Source of the DNA: an uncultured Saprospiraceae bacterium
GTDB taxonomy: Bacteria > Bacteroidota > Bacteroidia > Chitinophagales > Saprospiraceae
Direction of reading: 5' to 3'
Assembly: GCA_938039305.1 (NCBI GenBank)
Contig: CALHUZ010000630.1
Location: 1-12,373 of the forward strand
DNA length: 12,373 bases
The notes under the pieces were generated by a model, which made no database searches, was not told the DNA's origin, and worked only from the letters and a program-made list of their open reading frames with translations. Shown here in pieces: positions 5,606-12,373 of this stretch. Made by a program: the position numbers and the translations under genes. Position 1 is the first letter of the stretch, and every line of letters starts with the position of its first letter.

Positions 5606-8371
5606 TTATCTAACTATTTGTATTGTACCCTTAAGCAATTCACCTTCCACTACTCCACTCACTCTTTTCTCAAAAACCATACAAGAATAGAAGTAAGTCC
5701 CCTCCGCCAGATCCTTATTATTCAAGTTTGTTCCATCCCAATTAATGTTAGGATCCATTGTCTCATATACTTTTTCTCCCCAGCGATTATACACCTCAAA
5801 TTCGATCCGATCTATAAATCGGTTTTGTCGTGGACGGTATATATCATTAGAATTATCATTGTTAGGTGTAAAGGTATTGGGTAGATCAAAGGTTGGACAG
5901 TTGTCTATGCATATCTTTTCTGATTGTTCACTTTCATTTCCTATCACATCCACAGCCGAAATAGCGTAACATCCAGCGATATTTTCTTGTAATTGATGAA
6001 TGAATAAACCCTCATCAACATCTAATTGATCTATAAGCACCAGTGGTCCAGATTCATCCTCAGAAAAATAAATATTCAGATAATCGAGATCTGAGGGTTG
6101 CGAGCATGATGCGTCATTATATGACCAACGCACGATGTTCTCATAATCTCCAGAAGAAATCGGTTGTTCGCTATCACATATAGAACTAACTGATATTGAA
6201 GGAGGACAAGGCGCTACATCATCTTCAGGAACAGCACAAGACAGGTTACTAAAGTTTATTAGCGGCTCTGGCACACCGGTTATTCTATAACTTCCAAAGC
6301 TCTCGATTCTAAAGCAGTACTCAGTACCATTTTCAAGGTTTTCTATTCTTACTCCAGAAGAAGTAGAGGAGTCAACTAAGATTTCACTACCATTAGTGTT
6401 TTCATATACGCGATAGAGATAGTTGTTCCATGGCACATTTTCTTCCCAAACCAGTGTGACTTGACTGTCAGAAGGTATCACACTTAGAAAGACCGAGCTT
6501 GCTACATCTGAAGTAGCTCTAAAATTATCAGGTCGAATACCCGATTCAAAAGAAACTACATAACTATGGCTACTACTTTCTGTATTTAGATTTCCTATCG
6601 CCAATGCTGTATCCTTAATAGACCCGAATTCGCGAGAATCATAAGTATAGGTTTCTATGACAGATAGATTACTACCACTCAAATTATTCGCTCCTTGAAC
6701 CTCGAGTAAATATGGCCCTGTTAGTTCTGTAGTATCTATAGCATTACTATCTGGATTTATCCACGCTAAAGTTAGAGCTCCATTTCCTATGTCTGTCCTA
6801 TCTATTGAAACATTAGTTATTAATGGTTCTTCTCCACTACTTCGGATACAGACCTCGTCAGAGGTTATACTCTGTGTTATGTTATAGGGATTGCCCGCAG
6901 TTGTTTCGAGACCAAATTCTGCAAGTATTCGATAGCAATATATTTTACCAGGATCTATCTCGACATCTCTTGCGATAAATCTACCTAATGATATTTCATT
7001 TGTTAGAAATATAATTCTCTCATATCCTTGGCCTTGAAGTCCGCCTTGACAACTATCTATCCCAACGTCACTGCTATTTATTTTACGCCAAATTGAAAAG
7101 CCTCTAAAGTTCTCTCCTTGATCACATTGATATGGATTATCCCAAGTTAATGTCACTACACCATTCTCATTTATTGCGTCCAATGATTGCGGAGCAGGTG
7201 CAACTACCTTAATTGTTATCGTTTTCAAAGTGGCTAGACTTGTCATCGGACGAGTGATTTCATCAGTCACTCTCACAACTATCTGATAAGACTGTTCACT
7301 TACATGATCGCAAGTAGTTTGCCATCTTATACTCGCTCCCAATGTTGAATTCGCTTGAGCATTTTCTACTGATAGTACTGCGGGATTATCAATCAACTCA
7401 AACGGACCACCAGATGCTGTAATAGTTAGAATCTCGTCCACATCTATATCCAAAGCAATAATATCAATCTCAACTATTTCTCCAGCTACTACGCATAGTT
7501 CACTATCTGTTTCCAGTGTAGGTGCCATATTATCATCAGGACATGCTCTGACTAGTATCTGCATATCCCTAATAAGTGAGTTTATTAATACTCCATTCCT
7601 ATACTCATTGATTTTATAGGTGATATTATATTCCCCTAAGCTTTTGGGTGCATCCCATCTAAAATCACCAGTTTTACTATCTAATGTTACGACATTATCG
7701 GAACCTGAGCTTATTTGATCAGGTAAGACATAATTAGGCACTTCAACCCCTTCATCGGAGAAGGGTGCTACTAATTCATATGATAGACTATCTCCATCAG
7801 CATCATAAGCATTTGGATTATATGTAAAGACCTGTTCGTTACATGCAAAATCAATTGGGGGCTGGAGCAAAATAACGCTATTGTTTCGCCCCTGAAATCT
7901 AGGTTCTAACAACGTAAAGGTTGTTTCTATATAGAATCTAATATTTACCGAATTTGGAAAGTCGACATTCAAGATACCTGCTATGCGATTAGGATCGCTT
8001 AGTGAGAGTTTATAAGTTCCGCGTGACGGGTACTGATGCTCCGCTGTATATTCATTTCGTTTGATATCATTAGGAAGCTCTTCACCGATTCCATTGGAAC
8101 GTTTGACAAAAGTACTATCCCCATCACCCCAGTATAGTGTCAGACTATCTCTATCTGCAGAAAAGCTACTTGTTCTGGTATATGTCACTATGGTAGCTCT
8201 GATACTCAGATCACCTGTCTGTTCGTAGGTTATCTCTCCAGCACGATTATGTGTTGCGCTTGAGCTTATAGAAGACAGCACTATTATTAAACATACAAAG
8301 AGAAGGCGTTGTAACAGCCACTGCGATCTTATTCCACCTTGATGAACTATTCTTTGCATGATTAAAAGCAT
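5606..8371 (-). CDS. T9SS-exported multi-domain surface protein with type B (gliding-motility-associated) C-terminal domain
   Basis: The 921-aa protein has a signal peptide (hydrophobic WLLQRLLFVCLIIVLSSIS, cut near residue 39). A PKD-like module follows at about 74-127 (LYWGDGD, EHQYPSRGTYKLSLSD). A cadherin/Ig-like region spans about 185-392, with YDADGDSLSYEL and the segment GDFRWDAPKSLGEYNITYKI. Fibronectin III/Ig-like modules lie at about 395-510, 514-625, 628-712 and 720-822 (for example VTLVWEENVPW, LENGTEYCFRIESFG). The last 97 residues, from PNTFTPNNDNSNDIYRP through FEVYNRWGEKVYE and NWDGTN to the end, are the CHU_C/gliding-motility-associated domain used as a T9SS type B sorting signal. 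It is therefore predicted to cross the outer membrane and stay at the surface or be released. No enzymatic motif is seen, so adhesion or structure is the likely role (inference). The ATG at 8359 is an alternative start. It stands 3 bases upstream of ribE. Confidence 0.92.
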   Translation of the reverse strand: MLLIMQRIVHQGGIRSQWLLQRLLFVCLIIVLSSISSSATHNRAGEITYEQTGDLSIRATIVTYTRTSSFSADRDSLTLYWGDGDSTFVKRSNGIGEELPNDIKRNEYTAEHQYPSRGTYKLSLSDPNRIAGILNVDFPNSVNIRFYIETTFTLLEPRFQGRNNSVILLQPPIDFACNEQVFTYNPNAYDADGDSLSYELVAPFSDEGVEVPNYVLPDQISSGSDNVVTLDSKTGDFRWDAPKSLGEYNITYKINEYRNGVLINSLIRDMQILVRACPDDNMAPTLETDSELCVVAGEIVEIDIIALDIDVDEILTITASGGPFELIDNPAVLSVENAQANSTLGASIRWQTTCDHVSEQSYQIVVRVTDEITRPMTSLATLKTITIKVVAPAPQSLDAINENGVVTLTWDNPYQCDQGENFRGFSIWRKINSSDVGIDSCQGGLQGQGYERIIFLTNEISLGRFIARDVEIDPGKIYCYRILAEFGLETTAGNPYNITQSITSDEVCIRSSGEEPLITNVSIDRTDIGNGALTLAWINPDSNAIDTTELTGPYLLEVQGANNLSGSNLSVIETYTYDSREFGSIKDTALAIGNLNTESSSHSYVVSFESGIRPDNFRATSDVASSVFLSVIPSDSQVTLVWEENVPWNNYLYRVYENTNGSEILVDSSTSSGVRIENLENGTEYCFRIESFGSYRITGVPEPLINFSNLSCAVPEDDVAPCPPSISVSSICDSEQPISSGDYENIVRWSYNDASCSQPSDLDYLNIYFSEDESGPLVLIDQLDVDEGLFIHQLQENIAGCYAISAVDVIGNESEQSEKICIDNCPTFDLPNTFTPNNDNSNDIYRPRQNRFIDRIEFEVYNRWGEKVYETMDPNINWDGTNLNNKDLAEGTYFYSCMVFEKRVSGVVEGELLKGTIQIVR

Positions 8372-8395
8372 GAGATATAAATATAACGAATCTCA
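8371..8395 (-). promoter_or_regulatory. Small inverted repeat touching the start codon of the 921-aa protein
   Basis: TGAGAT (8371-8376) and ATCTCA (8390-8395) are inverted repeats 13 bases apart. In the minus-strand mRNA the 3' arm ends in the A of the ATG at 8371, so a six-pair hairpin would cover the initiation site. It is short and AT-rich, and may be chance. Confidence 0.25.
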
Positions 8396-8444
8396 GTCTT
8401 CAAAGGTTGATATAGATTACTTGTACTCCAATCTTTCTAAATAA

Positions 8445-8480
8445 AATGAGGCATCAACCTTTACAGGTTAATACCTCATT
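8445..8480 (-). terminator. Second stem-loop with GUAA tetraloop and U-rich tail
   Basis: Read as minus-strand RNA, AAUGAGGUAUUAACCU pairs with AGGUUGAUGCCUCAUU over 16 positions (two of them G-U) around a GUAA (GNRA-type) loop, followed by UUAUUU. On the plus strand the two wobbles become A-C mismatches, so the structure belongs to minus-strand transcripts. It lies 27 bases beyond the first terminator and 74 bases before the next gene's ATG, so it may be a back-up terminator or a leader element of that gene. Confidence 0.6.
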
Positions 8481-8503
8481 CTCAATTATGTCTCTATAAC
8501 GGG

Positions 8504-8537
8504 AAAAGCCCCCTTTCTACCGAAGTAGAAAAGAGGC
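8504..8537 (-). terminator. Rho-independent terminator with UUCG tetraloop after the giant repeat gene
   Basis: As minus-strand RNA, GCCUCUUUUCUAC pairs with GUAGAAAGGGGGC in a continuous 13-pair stem (two G-U pairs) closed by a C(UUCG)G tetraloop, an unusually stable loop, and is followed by UUUU (8504-8507). It begins 31 bases after the TAA at 8569-8571, the expected place for the terminator of that gene. Confidence 0.82.
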
Positions 8538-8568
8538 CATCCCAAAAACCGATTTTATTCTACGTCTC

Positions 8569-11500
8569 TTAGTCGATTAAAATCATCTTCTTAGTAGCAG
8601 TGAAATCACCACTCTCTAACTGATAGTATAGAACTCCAGATGCTCCAAGCTCTGACTTTCTCAATGTAACCTCGTTATAGCCTGAGCCATAAGTCTCTGT
8701 CATTACTGATACAGTCTTACCTGTTACGTCAAATACTGTTAATGTCGCAGTACCTGCTTCTGGTAATTCAAATCCAATCTTAGTCTCACCACTGAATGGG
8801 TTAGGTGTGTTTTGTCCAAGAACAAAACCAGCCTCGCCTACTGTGTTGTAATCTACAACTACATCCAGTATATCTTGACCTGACGTGTATGCTTTAGCGT
8901 CTGTTACTCTTGAGCTTAATGCTAATGCATTGCTTAATGTAACATCACTTGTCGCTTTAAATGTCATTGTAAACAAGTTGCCAGTTGCTGTAACTGCATC
9001 ACTTGCAAACCATGCTGTTGTTACTGTATTTGCATCAAGTAGACCAAAGTTAGACTCGCTAACCTCTACTGTTCCTGATGTCGCTGATACAAATTCTAAG
9101 CCTTTAAGCTCCATTGTGAACTGGTATGCTGCGATATCTGCAAATCCTGCTGAGCTAACTGATACTTCTACCATTTCGCCAGCTGCAACTGTTGCATCTT
9201 CTATCTGTAATGCTAACTTTCCTGACACGCTTCTGTTAGAAGCTAATGCGCTATTAGCAATCGCGTTTCCACTTACATCTCCAACCTTAACTCCTATGAA
9301 GTTCTGATCAGCTATGTTTCCGTTTAAGTTAGCTATGTTAACTACCTCTGGGTATGGGAACGTTGCTGCAGGGTTATCAAACGTATGTGCTGCATCTACA
9401 AATCTCCAGCTATCGTTAGTTGGAAGCTCTTCGTAGATTCCTAAGATCAACTTACGTAGATCAACAAGATCAACAGCAGTTACTCTACCGTCATTGTTAA
9501 TATCCGCTGCAATCAATAGGTAAGAATCATCTAAAGTTTGTAATCCTAATACGTGCTTCTGAATCAATACTAAATCAAGTGTTGATACTCCATTCATATA
9601 GTCATCATTCTTCTCAGCTTTGATATCATAAGATGTGCTTAGAGGATTAGCTCTGAACATATACTTACCATCTACAGCTGTAAGATCCTTTGCACCTACA
9701 TTCAATGCAATCTCTGCACTTTCGATCATGTCGCCGAAGTTAGACTCAGCTGATCCACTGATGTTAGCTGATGCTACACCTGGAAGATCACATACTGACT
9801 GTGCTCCATTTACATTCAATGTAATGTTACAGAAGTCAATATTTAACTGTGCATCACTTACATATAGTCCTAATACAAGTGTCTCACCTTGACCAAACTC
9901 TGCTAACATATCACAAGTAACCAATAGGTTCTTATTGTATGTACCTGTCGTCTGATCATCAGTTGGGTTACCATTCTCATCAAGTAAGAACCAGTACTCT
10001 ACTTCACTACAGTTATCAAATGATCCGTTGTCATAATCAGCTGCCCAGATCTCTACTGTTCCAGTAGTAGGCATGATAGCTGTACTCAAATCCTGAATAC
10101 AAACTGGTGTTGGCTGCTTATCATCTACAAAGTTCACTCTTGTCTCTGCATAACCGATGTTTCCACATCCGTCTCTTACTTGCCACTTAATTGTGTTATA
10201 AGATCCGTGGCCACCTGGCTGTGATCCCATAGAAGCTGTAGCTCCAAATGAAGTTGCAGTCTTAATTAAGTCATCATCACTGTTATATACTTCTATCCAC
10301 CATGCTGCTCCGTCTGCTGATAAGTCTGTGTCTCCACACATATCAGATACTGATGCAGTAATAGTCTGGCTTCCTGAACAATCATCGAAGTCATCTCCTT
10401 TTGAAGCTGCTCCTCCTGTGATTGATACATTAACGATCTCATCTGCTCCAATTACTGGTGCAGTTGTATCACTAATCTTGATCACTTGATCAAATGTGTA
10501 ATAACCATCTCTGTCTACGCTTGTATATCTAAAGTATACGTGATCAGCTTGTGCATTTTGCTTATCGCAACTCGCACATGGAAGATCTGTTACGTATCCA
10601 CCAGTTGCATTTCCTAAGACATCATAGTTCGCTGGCGCATCCGCTGGTGTCTCTCTTGAGTCAGTATACCATGCTCCTGCATGATCAGGGCTATAAGCAT
10701 CTAACCACTCATCGTCAATAGCTTCAAATGAATCTGTATCAGTATCATTCTCATCATCTACATTAGATGTGTTAGGATCCCAAGTACACCAGTCAATTAC
10801 TGTCCACTGTCTGATGATCTTCTTACATGCATCTGCTGCTTCTACCTCTAATGGCTCAAAACTTGATCCAACTAAAGCACAAGAAGCTTGACACCATACT
10901 GGCTCTCCAGTGTTTCCACCTTCTTCACAGTCAAATGCTGCTCCCATAGCTACAGCGTCGTAGTACTCTACTATTCTGTTAAGTTCGTTTCCTTTGCTAT
11001 CCTTTACAGGCTTGCCTTTAGAATCTAACCATGGCTCACACTCTCTGATTACACCTTGTACAGTCTCCCCCGTAAAGTGCGCTGGCCACTTAATCTCATA
11101 AGGGTCAAATGCACTCTCACCGTTATAGATAGCTCTATTTACACATACTACTTCTCCATTTACTGTCCAAGTGTATACATCCGCACCGTTTCCACATGCA
11201 TCAATATCACTTAATACTGTATACTCAAGAGCCTCTCCTGTACATACTGCAGAAGCTACTGATGGTCTTAATGAACTTATGCTATAGTCCTTACCACATT
11301 CAACAGTAATGTTTGGTCTACATGTCACGATTGGTGTTGACTTATCTTCAACATTCACAATACTCCATGAATGTGCTTGACTTCCACTTCCGTTAGTCGC
11401 AACTAATGCTACTAAGTTCTCGCCTTCGTCTGAACAACAGAACTTAACGAAGTCCTTACAATATACATAGTAGATATCAGCAACTGCAGCTCTTGTTTTA

Positions 11501-12373
11501 GTTGCAGGTGTTCCATCTATTTTTCCATCATATGAACATCCTTTTGCGTGGTATATTTTCACAGCTTCAGGTCCATAATGAGTAGAAATATTCACTGTCA
11601 TGTGAGCACCTGTAGAAGTATATACAGGATCTTCTAATTCGTCCTTAAGAAGTAAACAAACATCAACCTCTCCACAACCTGCGTTGTGTGATCCTGCATC
11701 GATAGCATCAACATATACTTTTGCTACTCCTGCATCATCACCTGGCTCTGCTGTTGGATCTCCTGTCAATGAAACATTAACTTGATCCTGTGCAACTGGT
11801 ACAGGACGAATGTTGTCGATAGGCATTACTGTAAAAGTAAAAGGTGTACGCTCACCATGACTTCCACAATCACTTGTAGCTGTCGCAGTTACTGTTGCCT
11901 TCTCTCCTAACCATAAACCTCTCAATACGTTATCTGATCCGATTACACCGAAATCAGTAGCCCAAGAGATACTTCCGTCAGCACATCCATATGAAGCTGT
12001 AGCACTCAATGGTAACTGAGCAGCACATGTCCATGGTGCGATGTCTACCATCACAACTCTATTTGGCCACATATGCTGGAACCCTCCTGGCTTATTAATT
12101 TGATTATCACTTGTTCTTGTGTCTTTACCAAGTACAGATGTAAACGCTGGAGCTCCAGTTTTCACAACGATCCACTGCATGCACTCTTTGATAGAGCCAT
12201 TACACCAGTCCAATACTTGCCATGTACGCATCACCTTCGTAGAAGGACCAGCACAACCTGCAAAATGCATGTCAGTACACTTAACACTTAAGTTACATGT
12301 TACTGCACTTTCGCCATCAGGACCTTTGTCCAATGGTATAACAACTGGATAAGTGTATGGAACCTTAGGTGTA
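8569..12373 (-). CDS. Giant Cys-rich repeat surface protein with dockerin-like, cohesin-like and T9SS type A sorting domains (5' end outside window)
   Basis: The frame is open to the right edge, so only the last 1268 codons are visible; the TTG at 12333 is not a real start. Residue numbers below count that TTG as 1. Residues 1-848 are HYR/Ig-like extracellular repeats rich in Cys, with recurring phrases such as TWQVLDWC (37-44), QWTVIDWC (509-516), KWQVRDGCGN (716-725) and KISDTTAPVI (619-628). Residues 854-908 resemble a carboxypeptidase-regulatory/SdrD-type beta module. A dockerin-like pair follows at 909-966, whose second loop DINNDGRVTAVD is canonical. A conserved linker (970-1023, SWRFVD, FIGVKVGDVSG) precedes a cohesin-like domain (about 1038-1164). 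The end (1170-1254, LGQNTPNPFSGETKIGFELP to KKMILID) is a Por secretion-type T9SS type A sorting domain. The predicted place is the outer surface; adhesion or matrix building is inferred. Its GC content, from sampled lines, looks a little higher than that of the membrane-protein genes. Confidence 0.93.
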   Translation of the reverse strand, partial: TPKVPYTYPVVIPLDKGPDGESAVTCNLSVKCTDMHFAGCAGPSTKVMRTWQVLDWCNGSIKECMQWIVVKTGAPAFTSVLGKDTRTSDNQINKPGGFQHMWPNRVVMVDIAPWTCAAQLPLSATASYGCADGSISWATDFGVIGSDNVLRGLWLGEKATVTATATSDCGSHGERTPFTFTVMPIDNIRPVPVAQDQVNVSLTGDPTAEPGDDAGVAKVYVDAIDAGSHNAGCGEVDVCLLLKDELEDPVYTSTGAHMTVNISTHYGPEAVKIYHAKGCSYDGKIDGTPATKTRAAVADIYYVYCKDFVKFCCSDEGENLVALVATNGSGSQAHSWSIVNVEDKSTPIVTCRPNITVECGKDYSISSLRPSVASAVCTGEALEYTVLSDIDACGNGADVYTWTVNGEVVCVNRAIYNGESAFDPYEIKWPAHFTGETVQGVIRECEPWLDSKGKPVKDSKGNELNRIVEYYDAVAMGAAFDCEEGGNTGEPVWCQASCALVGSSFEPLEVEAADACKKIIRQWTVIDWCTWDPNTSNVDDENDTDTDSFEAIDDEWLDAYSPDHAGAWYTDSRETPADAPANYDVLGNATGGYVTDLPCASCDKQNAQADHVYFRYTSVDRDGYYTFDQVIKISDTTAPVIGADEIVNVSITGGAASKGDDFDDCSGSQTITASVSDMCGDTDLSADGAAWWIEVYNSDDDLIKTATSFGATASMGSQPGGHGSYNTIKWQVRDGCGNIGYAETRVNFVDDKQPTPVCIQDLSTAIMPTTGTVEIWAADYDNGSFDNCSEVEYWFLLDENGNPTDDQTTGTYNKNLLVTCDMLAEFGQGETLVLGLYVSDAQLNIDFCNITLNVNGAQSVCDLPGVASANISGSAESNFGDMIESAEIALNVGAKDLTAVDGKYMFRANPLSTSYDIKAEKNDDYMNGVSTLDLVLIQKHVLGLQTLDDSYLLIAADINNDGRVTAVDLVDLRKLILGIYEELPTNDSWRFVDAAHTFDNPAATFPYPEVVNIANLNGNIADQNFIGVKVGDVSGNAIANSALASNRSVSGKLALQIEDATVAAGEMVEVSVSSAGFADIAAYQFTMELKGLEFVSATSGTVEVSESNFGLLDANTVTTAWFASDAVTATGNLFTMTFKATSDVTLSNALALSSRVTDAKAYTSGQDILDVVVDYNTVGEAGFVLGQNTPNPFSGETKIGFELPEAGTATLTVFDVTGKTVSVMTETYGSGYNEVTLRKSELGASGVLYYQLESGDFTATKKMILID

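Noticed and set aside
5564..5969. Plus-strand open frames at 5564-5884 and 5745-5969
   Set aside because: They are antisense to the ribE start and the type B sorting domain, both of which are clearly coding on the minus strand.
8376..8402. Promoter (TTTG ... TATATTTA on the minus strand) for the 921-aa protein gene
   Set aside because: The spacer is only about 15 bases and the -7 element would place the RNA start at or past the ATG at 8371.
8885..9892. Plus-strand open frames at 8885-9307 and 9635-9892
   Set aside because: They lie antisense inside the giant gene, have low-complexity hydrophobic translations and no recognisable domain; they mirror the codon pattern of the real gene.
12331..12333. 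TTG at 12333 as the start of the giant repeat protein
   Set aside because: The same frame stays open to the right edge and reads TPKVPYTYPVVIPL before it, in the style of the repeat, and no signal peptide follows the TTG.
12073..12352. Overlapping plus-strand open frames at 12073-12291 and 12119-12352
   Set aside because: Both are antisense to conserved HYR-like repeats and show no domain or start signal.
1..12373. CRISPR array, insertion sequence, tRNA, phage or defence genes
   Set aside because: I saw no direct-repeat array, transposase frame, tRNA cloverleaf or defence-type domain on either strand; the repeats present are protein-level repeats in the surface proteins.

Overview
The window looks like a chromosomal segment from a member of the Bacteroidota, probably a marine or activated-sludge type close to Saprospiria. 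The evidence is two kinds of type IX secretion (T9SS) C-terminal sorting domain, an extracellular repeat protein with the dockerin/cohesin-like tail common in Saprospiraceae, a Bacteroidota-type promoter (TTG, 21 bases, TAnnTTTG), start sites without clear Shine-Dalgarno sequences, and AT-rich composition. The lineage below phylum is inferred from protein style only.

Left part (1-1740): a divergent pair of exported metal-dependent hydrolases. A PHP-domain phosphodiesterase-like gene runs off the left edge on the minus strand. A metallo-beta-lactamase-fold hydrolase lies on the plus strand. A perfect 44-bp palindrome at 1690-1733 separates the second gene from the convergent SPFH gene and fits a bidirectional terminator.

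Middle part (1760-5602): housekeeping and envelope genes. On the minus strand are a prohibitin/SPFH membrane protein and, upstream of it, a glycosyltransferase family 9 (heptosyltransferase-like) gene with a good promoter. On the plus strand are an unrecognised four-helix membrane protein and a DinB/YfiT-like protein. Riboflavin synthase (ribE) converges on the latter with an 18-base gap.

Right part (5606-12373): two large minus-strand surface-protein genes. The downstream one (921 aa) has a PKD-like N-terminus, Ig/fibronectin-III-like modules and a type B (gliding-motility-associated, CHU_C) sorting domain; its stop is only 3 bases before the ribE start. The upstream one, cut by the right edge, has Cys-rich HYR-like repeats, then a dockerin-like pair of calcium loops, a cohesin-like domain and a type A (Por secretion) sorting domain. 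Two successive stem-loops between them, both fully paired only as minus-strand RNA, mark a transcript end.

The genes do not form one pathway. The common theme is the cell envelope: exported hydrolases, LPS-type glycosyl transfer, a membrane scaffold and two T9SS-exported surface proteins. I see no mobile element, CRISPR array, tRNA, rRNA or prophage gene, and no gene-free stretch over 300 bases. I did not find a convincing undescribed system; the most interesting items are the architecture of the giant protein and the RNA structures between the two surface-protein genes.
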